Positions 1 to 10,949 of a stretch of DNA of 64,000 nucleotides are shown here, one piece after another. The notes below the pieces were generated by a model that ran no database searches, was not told the DNA's origin, and worked only from the letters and a program-made list of their open reading frames with translations. Origin of the DNA: Cristatella mucedo (taxonomy: Eukaryota > Bryozoa > Phylactolaemata > Cristatellidae). The position numbers and the translations under genes are program-made. The DNA lies in assembly GCA_009760855.2 (NCBI GenBank), contig WPIO01000081.1, positions 1,247,001-1,311,000 on the forward strand. The letters run 5' to 3'. Each line of letters begins with the position of its first letter. The stretch's first letter is position 1.

Positions 1-235
1 CTTTAGAACAGGACACCTAGATTTGTGCAGATTTAATAGGAGATTTGCTGGCCGAGCCAATTTTGAGCTTCAGGTTGCCCAGTTACTGAATCACACATGA
101 TTCCCCATAACTATTAAGTTGTTACGTCGTCATTTAATTTAAGAACGCTTGCTGCCATAAATGTGTAGATGCCATCAATGCATGCAGCAAAGGTGCGTTC
201 AGAATTTGATGCGTTCGAGAGCTTCAGGTCTTTGC
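1..235 (-). mobile_element. LINE-A fragment (RT C-terminal region)
   Basis: This stretch aligns by eye to 3340-3570, the same strand and same internal region of the long LINE-A copy there. Shared landmarks are the run reading 'gacacctagatttg', the 'ataactattaagttg' segment and 'gcatgcagcaa'. Read on the minus strand it covers the part of the CR1/L2-like ORF just after the YADD motif (…DDIRTWMA…, …LGVxFQSDL…). It has no long reading frame left. It runs off the left edge of the window, so the 3' part of the element may lie outside. Confidence 0.75.
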
Positions 236-337
236 ACTATGCATGCATAGCACCGATACACGAGCTTGTGGTGGTCAAGTGGCTGCCATAGCAGCACCGA
301 TGACCTTGCTCTGTAAGGACACCTGCCGAATGGTCTA

Positions 338-383
338 TGTCTATTTCGGGAAACCTGACGTGTCTATTTCGGGAAACCTGACG
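338..383. repeat. Perfect 23-bp tandem duplication
   Basis: A 23-bp unit starting tgtctatttcggg and ending aaacctgacg occurs twice, back to back and identical (338-360 and 361-383). Perfect identity suggests a recent duplication. Nothing else is recognisable around it. Confidence 0.9.
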
Positions 384-936
384 TAGACATCCTCTGAAAA
401 CTGACCGTGACTGCACTAGTGTTGTGCCTGTCTGTGGATTCTGTTGTTGTAATTAGCAAAGTGCCTTGACACTAATGTACATGCCTCACCTGCAGCCACT
501 AGTTAAGCTATTGAGGCAGTGCAGCAGCAGGTCACTAATGCATAATATATTACTTGTCATCTTCTCTGATTCACCGAGCTCTAGTATATGTATGCGTTGA
601 GAGTAATAAAGCGAGAGTCTCGCTCACCACTCACGTTCGCCTGCTGTGTCTCCGTGAGACTCCCACAAGAACTGATGTAGCTGGAGCCACCCTTTTACAA
701 CACTAGTCATTTCCCTGGCGCCATAAAAAAGCAGAAGTTTGCCTCTAGTAAAACCCTTTGACGTTGCAAGTCTGCATGCTTGTGGCAAGGAGACCTGAGA
801 GGAGGCGAATGCTCGAATGCTTGAAAGAGTATATTGCCAGGCCATCGGATGGTGGTGGGTATGTTTTATCTGACATTCGTAGCCACTGGTTTTACATTGA
901 ACAAAGCAAACCATCTCCCTGCTGGCAGAAAAGAAT
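384..936. other. No recognisable gene
   Basis: Unique-looking sequence. Short open frames occur on both strands at 620-940 but none resembles a known family and none has supporting splice or promoter context. I see no RNA gene or element here. Confidence 0.4.
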
Positions 937-1118
937 AAAATAAATAAATCCTAGCTGATTTAACAGCCTCTTCTTGTATAGTGACAGAAGAGCCTTAACG
1001 GCTATCACCGTCGCTTGCAGTGGCGATAAAGGATCGCCCACCGCAAGAATCGAACACGCGACCTCGGGACCGAGGTCGTGAAAGCAACCGCCTTATCCAG
1101 TGTGCCATCATGGCTAAG
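937..1118 (-). mobile_element. SINE-1, near full length
   Basis: tRNA-derived SINE on the minus strand. Its head reads GATGGCACACTGGATAAGGC (A-box-like), followed by a GTGTTCGATTC B-box, then the SINE-1 body (TTTATCGCCACTGCAAGC, GATAGCCGTTAAGGCTC) and the 3' end GCTGTTAAATCAGCTAGGA with a short T/A-rich tail at the low-coordinate end. It is the same family and length as 37137-37326 and is one of the better preserved copies. Confidence 0.88.
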
Positions 1119-1359
1119 CAAGTGAAACACTCGGTACAAATCCGAAGCTCTACAAACTATTTGGGTGATACTTAGATTTGCACCGGCGTTGCCAGAAAGG
1201 GATGTGGCAGCAAGTCCGACTATGATTGGAATGATCCAAGGTTACACCACGACAGTGGAGAGCAATAACTAGGAAACTCGTCTGGTGCCACTTTATCCAG
1301 CCTGTGCATATGGCATTCCATAAACATACTCACAAAGTCGGCCGACACATCGATCATTG

Positions 1360-1665
1360 ATCATTAATCGCGAAGTCATTCTTGAGTTCTTATCATCTCG
1401 TCTGGGCATCAATGGAACTAGGCTGACCTGAAATGGCTTAGATCCTATCCTTGGGATATTTCCGAATTGTGATGCAATCCTCCTTCAGCAGCCTCCGAAT
1501 AAGTGCCTTTAATTTGTGAAGTATTCCAGGGATCTGTTACGGATCAACTTCAGTTCACAATTTATCCTCTCCTTCTGGTCGATGTAATCGGCAAGCACAA
1601 TCTGCACTTTCACTTTTGCTCAGGTGACACAGGGCAATGTGCCACCTGCACACAAAAAGCATGCA
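1360..1665 (+). mobile_element. LINE-A RT fragment, degenerate
   Basis: Matches the RT region of the main LINE-A copy (59410-59690): 'cttatcatctcgtctgggcatca', 'agtattccagggatctgt' against the PQGSVLG region, and 'gcaagcacaatctgcactttcactt' before the YADD position. The catalytic codons are degraded (tgctcaggtgacac at the YADD site). Both ends are truncated. Confidence 0.7.
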
Positions 1666-1736
1666 TACGTGCATTCAATCCCTTCCTGCCTTTCAGCTCT
1701 TCCTGAACTCTCATAACTAGCAAAGGTCTTCTGATA

Positions 1737-2090
1737 ATTAATAATAATATTAATAATAATGCACTTGACAAAGCACCCTCAGAGAACTCAATCTCTGTTT
1801 AGGTGCTTTACATTTGCTGCAAAGGGAAATACGATTGCATAGTGAGTGACGTCATGCTTGATAAACAACATGATTAACATGGTTAGGGGTGACATGAACA
1901 GGGTCAGAATGCAAATGTGATTAGTGGCAGCTTTCACAGTGTCAGCACGTATAAGAATGTAAAGGACGAATCGGAAGGCCCCACTCAATGCTGTCCTAAA
2001 TAGATGCGTTTTCAAGTTCTTTTTAAATGTGGTCAAGTCAGGGGATGTTCTGACGCAAGTCGGTAGGAAGTTCCTGGCTTTGGGAACGAT
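1737..2090 (-). mobile_element. LINE-A 3' end
   Basis: Minus-strand 3' end of LINE-A. The tail of AAT/ATT repeats lies at 1738-1760, followed by the hairpin (agcaccctcagagaactc … aggtgctttacatttgctgc), the 3' untranslated region, and the end of the ORF at about 1980-2090. It stops abruptly at about 2090, where a plus-strand SINE-1 3' fragment begins with no spacer. Confidence 0.85.
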
Positions 2091-2155
2091 AGCTGTAAAG
2101 GCTCTTCTGTCACAATACAAAAAGGCTGTTAAATCAGATAGTATTTATTTATTTA
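2088..2155 (+). mobile_element. SINE-1 3' fragment
   Basis: Only the last part of SINE-1 is present: GATAGCTGTAAAGGCTCTTC, then a variant of the GCTGTTAAATCAG end and TATTTATTTATTTA. The tRNA-like head is missing. It directly abuts the truncated LINE-A 3' end, giving a chimeric junction. Confidence 0.75.
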
Positions 2156-2349
2156 CACCACATCGGAAAAATGTGGTGCCAGAATTGAGATGTGAGTCCT
2201 TTCACTGAGCTGCAGCTGCTACAACCTTGTAACGAGTCAACCTGAAGCTGTCTTCGGTACCGGCTGTAATTTGTACCTAGTGTTTTGCTATTTTGCTAGT
2301 TTGGTGTTGCTTGTGTTTGCTGCTAGCGATGCTATTGAACATTCAAGAT

Positions 2350-2480
2350 TTGAAAATAATATTATCAGGTCATTCATATAGCACTCCCAGAATACTAAAT
2401 CTCTTTCCAGGTGCTTTAAAACTCACTCAAAGAGAAACCAGAACCCTGTGTTAATGACATGCAAGGTATCATGCTTGGAC
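2350..2480 (-). mobile_element. Old LINE-A-like tail
   Basis: Degenerate minus-strand tail: 'catatagcactcccagaatactaaatc' and 'ccaggtgctttaaaactc' correspond to the LINE-A 3' hairpin. It is far more diverged than neighbouring copies, so it is either an old copy or a related family. Confidence 0.45.
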
Positions 2481-2504
2481 AAGTATGCAACACACCAGAA
2501 AGTT

Positions 2505-3853
2505 ATAATAATAATAAAAATAATGCACGTGATAAAGCACCCTCAGAGAACTCAATCTCTGTTTAGGCGCTTTACATTTGCTGCAAAGGGAAATATGATT
2601 GAATGGTGAGTGACGTCATGCTTGATAAACAACATGAATAACATGGTTAGGGGTGACATGGACAAGGTCAGCATGCAAGTGTGGTTAATGGCAGCTTTCA
2701 CAGTGTCAGCACCCATAAACACATTAAGGACGAATCACAGGGACCCACTAAAGGCTGTCCTAAATAGACGTTTTTTAAGTTTTTTAAATGTGGTCAAATC
2801 TGGGGATATTTTGACGCAAGTCGGGAGTGAGTTCAGGGCTTTTGGAACATACAAACTAAATGCACGGTGTCCAACAGATTTGAGGTTTGTGCGAGGTATT
2901 GGTAAACTGTTGGATTCCAAAAAGCAGGTGGTACTGCGGTGGTAAAGCAGGACGCTTGGCCTGGTGGGGGAGTAGATCTGAGAGATAGGCTGGAGCCAAA
3001 GAATGAAGTGACTTAAAAGTGAGCGACAAAACCTTGAAGTCGATCCGTTGCTTGACTGGGAGCCAGAGCAGGTCGGCGAGAAGTGGAGTAATGTGGCAAC
3101 TGCGATGCTCACGGCAGACAAGTCTAGCTGCCGAGTTTTGCACCTGCTTAAAGCACCTGATTGCACGTGCCGGTAGGCCAGCAAGCGGTGAGTTACAGAA
3201 GTCAAGACGGATGTCACAAATACATGGATAAACTTAGACGTGGTATCCTTATCTAAACAAGCCCAAGTTTAAGCAATTTTATGTATCTCAAAGTAGGCAG
3301 ACTTGATTGCGGAGCTGATGTGGTCGTCTAACGAGAGGTCACTTTGGAACGTGACACCTACATTTCGAGCTGATTCTACAGGAGATATGCTGGCAGAGCC
3401 AATTTCGAGTGTTAGCCTTTCCAATTTCTGAATCACATTAGGTTGGCCCATAACTAATAAGTTGGTTTTATCATTATTTAGTATGAGAAAATTTGTTGCC
3501 ATCCATGTGCGGATGTCATCAATACATGCAGCAAGGGAGTTGAGAGAATTCGAGGTGCTCTGAGGCTGGGAGGGATCAAAGCAAAGGTACAACTGAATGT
3601 CATTCGCATAGAAGTGAAGGCCAAAATTGTGCTTGGCAATTACTTCTGCGGGAGGGTATAAACTGAATATAAACTGTGAAAAGAAGCGGACCAAGCATGG
3701 AGCCCTGAGTTACCCTATATTTCAGAGGTACCTCGGATGATCTTTGTCCATTCACGTCAATACTCTGGAGTCTCCCACTGAGATAGGACCTGAACCATTG
3801 CAGAACAGTGCCAGTGATGCCCAGGCGAGATGAGAGGCGCTCTAGAAGAAGAC
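2505..3853 (-). mobile_element. LINE-A, 5'-truncated, 1.35 kb
   Basis: One of the longest LINE-A copies. From the low-coordinate end: AAT-repeat tail, 3' hairpin, 3' untranslated region, C-terminal ORF region (about 2735-3260), RT motif C region (3599-3610) and part of the RT fingers/palm up to about 3853. It is truncated inside the RT before motif A, so the endonuclease is absent. Frames are interrupted between 3217 and 3269 and elsewhere. The catalytic YADD reads YAND here. Confidence 0.92.
3269..3694 (-). pseudogene. LINE-A RT/C-terminal ORF remnant
   Basis: A 141-codon open stretch of the LINE-A polyprotein. It contains FYANDIQLYL (RT motif C, normally YADD), then DDIRTWMATNF, LNNDKTNLL and FQSDLSLDDHIS, in the order of CR1/L2-group ORF2. 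The second catalytic-box residue is Asn instead of Asp, which should abolish polymerase activity. The start Met is incidental because the element is 5'-truncated. Continuation of the ORF lies at 2735-3217 in shifted frames. Confidence 0.85.
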
Positions 3854-3854
3854 T

Positions 3855-4140
3855 CTCTGGGCAACGGGTTCGTAGGATTTCTGGCTGGTGTCATGCACTG
3901 AGTCGAGCACAGGCAAGCAGGTGAAGCACATACGAACGTAAAAGACAGGTTCGCTGGAACAAAGGCACCGTCTTTACCGGTTCGTGTGCAACGAACGGCA
4001 GGTCTGTACATATTGGCCTGCAAAGTGCCACTACCTGAACCAGTGAGAGTTCGAATGGCATAGAAATTCTCAAGGTCGTCACTGCACCGGACCGTCAGTT
4101 CTTCTTGCCAAGTTTCGCAGATCGAAGAAGTATGTGATCA
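3855..4140 (-). other. Unrecognised open reading stretch
   Basis: Upstream of the LINE-A truncation point, the minus strand is open from a stop at about 4138 into the LINE. It encodes a peptide with ordinary-looking composition (…TWQEELTVRCSDDLENFYAI…) and a GT donor-like site (CCG|GTAAAG) near 3980. I cannot place it in a family. It could be an exon remnant, a piece of an unrecognised element or chance. Confidence 0.15.
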
Positions 4141-4339
4141 GATGGCTAGCGATGTCAGACATATTTGGATAGACGGTAACCGAGGATCGAGGATGAGCAC
4201 CCTCGATGAAGCCTCTCACGTGCTTGAGGATGTAGCAAAGTGACTTGATAAAGTCGCATCCATCTGTCAAGGGCACTGAACTGTGCCTGGCAGAGCTGAG
4301 AGGCAGCAGCTGCAGCTGGATGATACAGCTAGGCCTCAA
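4079..4339 (-). other. Unrecognised 86-codon ORF
   Basis: Minus-strand ORF with the segment CDFIKSLCYILKHVRGFIEG and a possible upstream acceptor (…cccttgacag). The composition is protein-like, but I do not recognise it. It lies next to the open stretch at 3855-4140 in a different frame. Confidence 0.15.
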
Positions 4340-5014
4340 GCCACCGATTCGATTCTTCCGTCAACACGATAGCTCGGCACGACGACCGTTGGGAGTTTTG
4401 AGGTGCACTATGATTTCAGAGACCCTGGATTTTACCCCCCAAGACACCAAGAACAAACTCGATTTTCATTGAGCAGCGATGAAATTTGCACCCTGTGCAT
4501 CCACCGGCCTAGATGATGGTGCACTGGCATCCATTTTTGGTCGGATACATCAGGGTTTGCTAGTCACCATAGTTCTAGCAATGTATAGTGTTTTTTATGC
4601 GACCTTCTATTTGTGGTATTCGCTTGCAAACATGCAACAGCCAGATAATTGGCCTTGGCTGTGAGTCAACACGTGTTCTGTGTGACCTAGCCACCAGCAT
4701 GTCGTTTAGAAATTGCACTGCAGCCCTAGCGGTTTCCTTTGACTAAAAATACCGAGTGTTACAAGCTTTTCTGCTTAGGCCTACCAGGAGGCCTCTTACC
4801 TGGGCTTCCGGATATGAATAACAGTAGGATGGGGCGAGATTGCCTCCACGAGCAGATGCATCGTAATGGCACTCTTCACTGACCAAGTTTGCATTGCTAT
4901 CAGCACGAGTCCTTAACCCCTGGGCTATTACAATAATAAAAATATTAACAGCAACATTAGTGTTCAGCATAACCGAAAGCTGTCTCACTTGAAGACCTTT
5001 GTCTAAAGGGAGAT
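4340..5014. other. No recognisable gene
   Basis: No element or gene is identified. A faint minus-strand similarity to a SINE-1 head ('tagcccaggggttaaggac' on the reverse strand, about 4895-4925) is too weak to annotate separately. Confidence 0.35.
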
Positions 5015-5290
5015 CTAAACTGTGGAACTCACTTCCTTTCCTTACCCTTCCAGCTGCCTAATCTAACACATTCTTTCTTTTATCTGTCCACAGCTGCAGC
5101 ATCCACGAAACTCATTTCCTCGACCGCTCATCTGAACCAATTGGGCTTCTCACGGCTTCTTTGCTAGGCGCAATGGAATCAGTTGGCTACTATGCCACCA
5201 CCGCCACTTTGCATTCGACGGCTCTATCAAAAGCTCTTCTTCATAAGACATGCTAAGTCTTTGTGGCTCAGTGGAGTTGCAAAAATGAGT
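5015..5290 (+). mobile_element. Old LINE-B 3' fragment
   Basis: Begins with 'ctaaactgtggaactcactt', the LINE-B sequence coding RLWNSLP, and ends 'ctaagtctttgtggctcagtggagttgc', matching the LINE-B 3' end at 11170-11200 (reverse strand) and 17205-17240. The middle is poorly alignable, so this is an old, diverged copy. Confidence 0.4.
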
Positions 5291-6188
5291 TTTTTTAGGA
5301 CCCTGTGAAAAGCAAATCTCTTAACTAGCACTTTAGATAATCAGGCAATCTGGCACGTAAATCAATTTAGTGATAACAGATTGCACAATTTCAGCAGCTT
5401 TAGCAGCACTTAGAATGACAAGCCTGAAGAAGGGGGCCCACGAAGCCACACCCACTTGCAGCCCACATAGCTTCCCTGCCTGAGCTCAGACAAGACAGCT
5501 AAGTGCACTTCTGCTGTTCTGAAAGTGCTATATGGCAGAGCTGTTAGTCTCGTTGCAGTAGCAGACAGCAAAGTAGCTCTTACATACACTCAATTACTGC
5601 TAAATGCTTTGTGAATAAGATAACGTAGCAGTAGATCTATGAACTGTAAAAAGGAGTAATTGCTCAGATCTTATAGAAGAATCGTTTTACAGGCACTTGC
5701 AGCAGTTCAAGCAGAAGTATCCATGGAGAAAATGATATATCTCATACCTGTACTAGTATCTTGTTCATTTTCTGTAGTCGCAATCGTACCTAAAGCAGAA
5801 CAGTACATCGGAATAGTTCGATGAGAGGCATAATCAGACATACAGCCATTTCACAACCAAAACGACAAGCCGTCTGTGCATTTGCATGACTTTAGCAAGA
5901 GTAGCAAACTCTTAATCTGACCAAGCATACTGCATGTCGAAGGGTTGAGTTCAAGTGTTTATCAGCTTCTGACGATCAAATTAAAGTGTATATTGGTGCT
6001 GCTTATGCGACTCATGCTTCAGATGACAGCACATTGACAGGGATTTGTATATTTGGGTTGGTGTACCATGTAAGTGCACCACTATTCGGATGATCGTCCA
6101 ACCTCCCAACACAATGATTGCAGTAGAAGTATCAGTTTCAGAATACAAAGTATATGAGCATACATGCGTGTGTGCGTGTTAATGCGTT

Positions 6189-6189
<1 letters not shown>
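5291..6189. other. No recognisable gene
   Basis: AT-moderate unique sequence without long frames or repeat landmarks. Confidence 0.4.
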
Positions 6190-6239
<50 letters not shown>

Positions 6240-6415
6240 ATGTGCATGCATGAGTGTATGTTTACGTGCATGCATATTTGTGTGTGTGTGTGTTTGTGTG
6301 TGCATGTGCACGTGTGTGTGTGTGTGTGTGTGAGTATGTGCATGCATGAGTGTATGTTTACGTGCATGCATATTTGTGTGTGTGTTTGTGTGTGCATGTG
6401 CACGTGTGTGTGTGT

Positions 6416-6488
<73 letters not shown>
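6190..6488. repeat. Compound TG/CA microsatellite
   Basis: About 300 bp of TG repeats interrupted by a segment containing 'tgtgcatgcatgagtg' and 'cgtgcatgcatatttg'. The interruption occurs twice, starting at 6241 and 6337, so a unit of about 96 bp has been duplicated inside the array. Long open frames of Cys-Val or His-Thr here are products of the repeat and not genes. Confidence 0.97.
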
Positions 6489-6490
<2 letters not shown>

Positions 6491-8127
6491 GACTTCAGAA
6501 TAATAAAAGCACACTCATAGCCAGTGGTTTGCTAAGCTGCAAACCAGTGCCCCAGGGCTCGAAAATATCTTTACTTATCACATAAACTCTCAGTGGTAGT
6601 CAAAGCCAGGCAATCCTAAAAAAAATATTTGGTGATATTACAGGCACCACCAGAGAATGCCATTAGCAAGATATCGATCGATTTTGGTTATTTGACCGTT
6701 CTTGGTTTATTTAACTTTTTTTCACGTGAGCCGTATTGATGCAAGCAACTTCTTCCCACAAGCTGCTTGGTATTGGCAGGCTGTGAAAATGACGAGCAAC
6801 AGCCGAGGAGCCGAGCTGCAGCACGTGTTAGTCGACCCAAAAGCCATGTAAATGCACGTACTATGTAGCAAGCAGTTATTTTTTCTAGATGGCTGTTGCA
6901 CGTGCTTTGTTACCCGGTTGAAGGAAAAAACAAGGTGCAGCCTGTCACTCCTGCCTGCGAGCCAGACTGGCAATCGGCCCAGAGATCCAGAGATCCATCC
7001 TCCTGGATAGAGCCTAGGTAAGCATTAGTGATTGCCTATATAATCAATCGCTACCAGTCTAGGAATAAAAACCTGCCAAAAACAGCTAAGGTAACAACCT
7101 AATGCATCTAAGTCTACCCGGTGTGCACATGCTGACACGGCCTGAGCACGGCATGCTGCTACCTCAGGCCACTCTGAAGAAGCTGTAAACCTGAAAGTCC
7201 GATGTACCGATATGAAACTGTGACTACAAAACCAGAAAAGTAGCAGCAGCAGCAGTCGTAGCAGCAGCGAGTGTCAGTGGTGGCAGCTGAAGTAGTGGTG
7301 GCAGCGTTAGATGCCAACATTGACAGCTGTCACAGCAAGTATTTCCAGCAGCAATTGGTAGTGGGAAGTGGCCATGTCAACCGAACTCATGACAATGCTG
7401 GTAGCCGAAGCTCCAGTTGTGAGCACACAGTGCATTTCACGTGCAAGTATCGGGTGCGAGGATCATCTCTCGGCTGCCTGAAGCATCAGTCCTGGACAAC
7501 AGAAGGGGTTCTCAGCGGTTGTGGTCTTCCTGCAGCTCTAGCTATGCCCTACCGGCCAATCGCCTCGCGAAAAGAGTGCGCACAGCTGCATTGGCAAAAA
7601 ATGCACCTTGCTGCTTCTCTGGTGCAAGAGTTACTCCTTTGAGGCACATTTGTTCGGCCAAAATCACATCCTATTAACTTAAGGATGAAACACATTGCCT
7701 GAAAAATCTTCGTTGACCACTTAACCTGCTTCTGCTTAACTTGACGTTGCAAGAACCCCTTGGAGCAATGAAATGCCTGTTGCTGTTTTGCTCCAAAAAA
7801 GTGCGGTCAGCCTGTGCAGCACTGCAAGAAAGGATAAGGCACCAGACGTACTGGCACATGGCACATCGCTCTTCTGCTCTCTCACACTCCCATTCCTTCT
7901 ATGGTCACGTCATCCTTTAGACATGCGGTTGCGACCGGTACCCTCTGTCAGCTCTAGTCATTTTATAGCTATGAGAAAGTGGTCTCAGCTTGCTCCGAGC
8001 TCATCAATAGGGCTGTGTGCTGCATCATCCCGGGTAGTGGCATCAGGGTTGGGGGCTGCAAAGGACCTGGCAAAAGGGCCTGCCCAAGGGCTACGCACAT
8101 GTGAGAACTCAGACTTTATTTCATGTT
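6489..8127. other. No recognisable gene
   Basis: Contains a short imperfect CAG/AGC run at about 7241-7270. Plus-strand frames at 7271-7642 and 7773-8198 have no recognised domains, and I could not see convincing exon structure. Confidence 0.35.
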
Positions 8128-8235
8128 ACGTGTCTCTGTCTGTAGCTCCACTAAGCCACAAAGACCAAGTAGGTATTACAAAGTATAGTGCTATATAGCT
8201 CACTCAAAGCAGCTTTTGGTCGTGCCAGCATGTGA
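8128..8235 (-). mobile_element. LINE-B 3'-end fragment
   Basis: On the minus strand it reads 'aaagctgctttgagtgagc' through 'ggtctttgtggcttagtgg', matching the last 100 bp of LINE-B at 11165-11265. Only the 3' end is present. Confidence 0.6.
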
Positions 8236-8967
8236 ACACGGCGTTAGAATCCACGGTCGAACAACCGAGCCTTACCCTAGGCAAGCCGAGTCGCTAGGAT
8301 CGTGGTGCCAGTACTTACTCATACAATCCAATCGGCCAATCGCCGAACTTCTTCAATCATGCACCAGCTTGCTTCATCTTGCTGATTGACCGATCGGTAC
8401 GGTTGGGGGAGAGGCGAGTTCAACAAAAATGCTTTCCTCAAGAATTATTAAAGCAAAATGAATTCATCAACAAAATATTTTACCAACACTTTTTATTGCA
8501 AAAAGTTAAGGAAAATGAAAACGAAAGTGCACTCAAAAGAGAACAAAAAAACGAAGGGAAGGCTAAAGGGAAAAAACTTTACCATGTGACGATTGACGTT
8601 GTGTAGCCTGCCCTTAGCAAGAAATTCGGGGCTATTGACACACGGGTCAAGTTTCATATTTTCGCTTTGCCTTCATGTCGTTTATTTTTGTTCCCGTTTG
8701 ATTTTTTTTATTGAGTTGGCTGGATTTCAGCTCAATTCTGCCCAAACATAACTTGGTAACGTCGATCGACTAGTCATAAGTGGTGTGCTCCTAGTTTCTT
8801 AGCAGCAAAAGAGAGCGCAGTAGCTATCGGTGCCTAATGTGCCCTCGGAGTAGCCCATCTATTAGCTCCTCATAGTTGTAGTGCAGATTCAAAAGCAATT
8901 GCCTGTTCGCATTGTCCCTCCCTAGCCAATTACCTCGATCAATTCGGGCATAACTTACTTCCTCACA
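8236..8967. other. No recognisable gene
   Basis: AT-rich unique sequence. A Lys/Glu-rich short frame at 8379-8606 is a product of A-rich composition. Confidence 0.35.
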
Positions 8968-10336
8968 TCTTTCAATCTTTCGGCAGCTTTTAATACTATA
9001 GATCACCAAGTCCTTCTTGAGTGCCTCTCATCTCGCCAGGGCATCACTGGCACTGCATTGCAGTGGTTCCGGCTCTAATTGGGAGACTCCAGAGTATTGA
9101 TGTGAATAAACATAGATCGTCCGAGGAACCCCTGAAATATGGGGTACCTCAGGGCTCCGTGCTTGGTCTATTTTCACGGCTTATACTCTCCCTCTTGCCA
9201 ATGTGATTGCCAAGCACAATCTTGGCTTTCACTTCCATGCAGATGACACTCAGTGATACCTTGGCTTTGATCCCTCCCAGCCCTCCAGCAGTTAGAATTC
9301 TCTCAACTCCCTTGCTGCCGGTATTGATGGCATCCACACATAGATGGCTGCAAACTTTCTTAAATTGAATGATGAAAAGACCAACTTATCATTTATAGGC
9401 GTACCAAGTGCGATTCAGAAATTGGAAAAGGCAAATGCTCAAAATTGGCTCAGCCAGCATAGCTGCAGTTGAATCTGCACGAAACCTAGGTGTAATGTTT
9501 CAAAGTGACCTTTCAGTAGACGACTACATCAGCTCCACAGTCGAGTCTGCCTACTTTCAGCTTCATAACACTGCTAGTATTCGGGTTTGTTTAGACAGGG
9601 ATACTGCAGCCAAATTGATCCATGCATTGGTGACATCTTGTCTTGACTTCTGTAAATCAGTGCTTGCTGGCCTACCGGCCTGTGCACTCAGGTGCTTACA
9701 GCTGGTGCAGAACTCTGCAGCTAGGCTTGTTCGTCATTAGCGTTACAGTTGCCACATTACACCACTTCTTGCCGACCTACAGTGGCACCCAGGAAAGCAA
9801 CACACTGACTTCAGGGATTTGTCACTCACTTTCAGGTCCTTTCATTCTTTGGCTTCAGCTTACCTATCAGATGTACTTCATCAACAGGCCAAGCATCGTA
9901 ACACCTGGTTTTCGGTTTCCAATTGTTTAACTATACATCGTACAAACCTCTAGTTCTTTGGAGACCATGCCTTTAGTTCGTCTGCTCCCAAAGCCTGGAA
10001 CTCACTCCCGACCTGTGTGACGACATTTCCTGATTCATGCACATTTAAAAAGAAAGTAAAACGCATCTATTTATCACAGCATTTAGTAGGTCCCATTGAT
10101 TTTGTCCTTTATGTGCTTATGTGTGCTGACACTGATGCATGCTGCCACTAACCACACTAGCATGCTGACCATTTGCATGTCACCCCTAACCATGTTATTC
10201 TTGTTGTTTATTGAGCATGCTACCACTAACCATCTGATCAAGTTTCCTTTGCAGCAAATGTAAAGCACATAGAAACTGATTGAGTTCTCTGAGGATGCTT
10301 TATCAAAAGTATTAATATTATTATTATTATCATTGT
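8968..10336 (+). mobile_element. LINE-A, 5'-truncated, 1.37 kb
   Basis: Starts inside RT motif A ('ctttcggcagcttttaatac', AAFNTIDHQVLL) and runs through PQGSVLG at about 9146, FHADD at 9233-9247 (Tyr to His, followed three codons later by a stop), the C-terminal ORF, the 3' untranslated region, the hairpin at about 10253-10305 and an ATT tail to 10336. It is truncated at nearly the same RT position as the 2505-3853 copy. Several stops and frameshifts make it non-coding. Confidence 0.92.
9408..9740 (+). pseudogene. LINE-A C-terminal ORF remnant
   Basis: An open stretch of 110 codons carrying LKIGSASIAAVESARNLGV, FQSDLSVDDYIS, and [15 protein letters not shown], the conserved region downstream of RT in CR1/L2 ORF2. 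The element is broken on both sides by frameshifts, so this is a remnant of a longer ORF. Confidence 0.8.
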
Positions 10337-10377
10337 GAGGCAAATGCATATAATTTCTTGCGCCATCTCCATCACAT

Positions 10378-10888
10378 AATAATAATAATAAGAATAAAAA
10401 TAATAATAATAATGCATTTGATCAAGCGGTCTCAGAGATCTCAATCTCTTCCTAGGCGCTTTACATTTGCTGCAAAGGGAAATGTAATTGAATGGTGAGT
10501 AATATCATGCTTGATAAGCAAACAACATGAATAAAATGGTTAGGGGTGACATGCACAGGGTCAGCATGCAAATGTAGTTAGTGGCAGCATGCACAGTGTC
10601 AGTACGCATAAGCACATCAAGGACGAATCACAGGGACCCACTAAAATCTGTCATAAATAGATGTGCTTTTAAGTTCTTTTTTAATGTGGTCAAGTCAGGG
10701 CATGCTCTGACGCAAGTCGGGAGGGAGTTCCAGGCTTTGGGAGTATACGAATTAAATGCACGGTCTCCAAAGGATTTGAGGTTTGTACGAAGTATTGGTA
10801 GACTGTTGGATTCCGAAAAGCAGGTGGTATGATGCTTGGCCTGGTGGGGGAGTAGATCTGAGAGATAGGCTGGAGCCAAAGAATGAAT
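10378..10888 (-). mobile_element. LINE-A 3' fragment, tail-to-tail with previous copy
   Basis: Minus-strand copy beginning with AAT repeats at 10378, then the 3' hairpin ('agatctcaatctcttcctaggcgc'), 3' untranslated region and the end of the ORF (C-terminal LFMTDFSGSL at about 10628). It is truncated at about 10888. Its tail faces the tail of 8968-10336, with about 40 bp between them. Confidence 0.9.
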
Positions 10889-10949
10889 CTTGTCCAGTGA
10901 TCGTGTGCAGCTAGTTCCATGCAGTTCACTTCTTCGACTGGCCTGCTGA

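Noticed and set aside
4893-4927. SINE-1 head remnant, minus strand
   Set aside because: Similarity limited to about 20 bases of the A-box region; no body or tail.
6138-6514. Long open frames on both strands over the TG repeat
   Set aside because: Alternating dinucleotide repeats lack stops in several frames; the His/Thr and Cys/Val peptides are artefacts.
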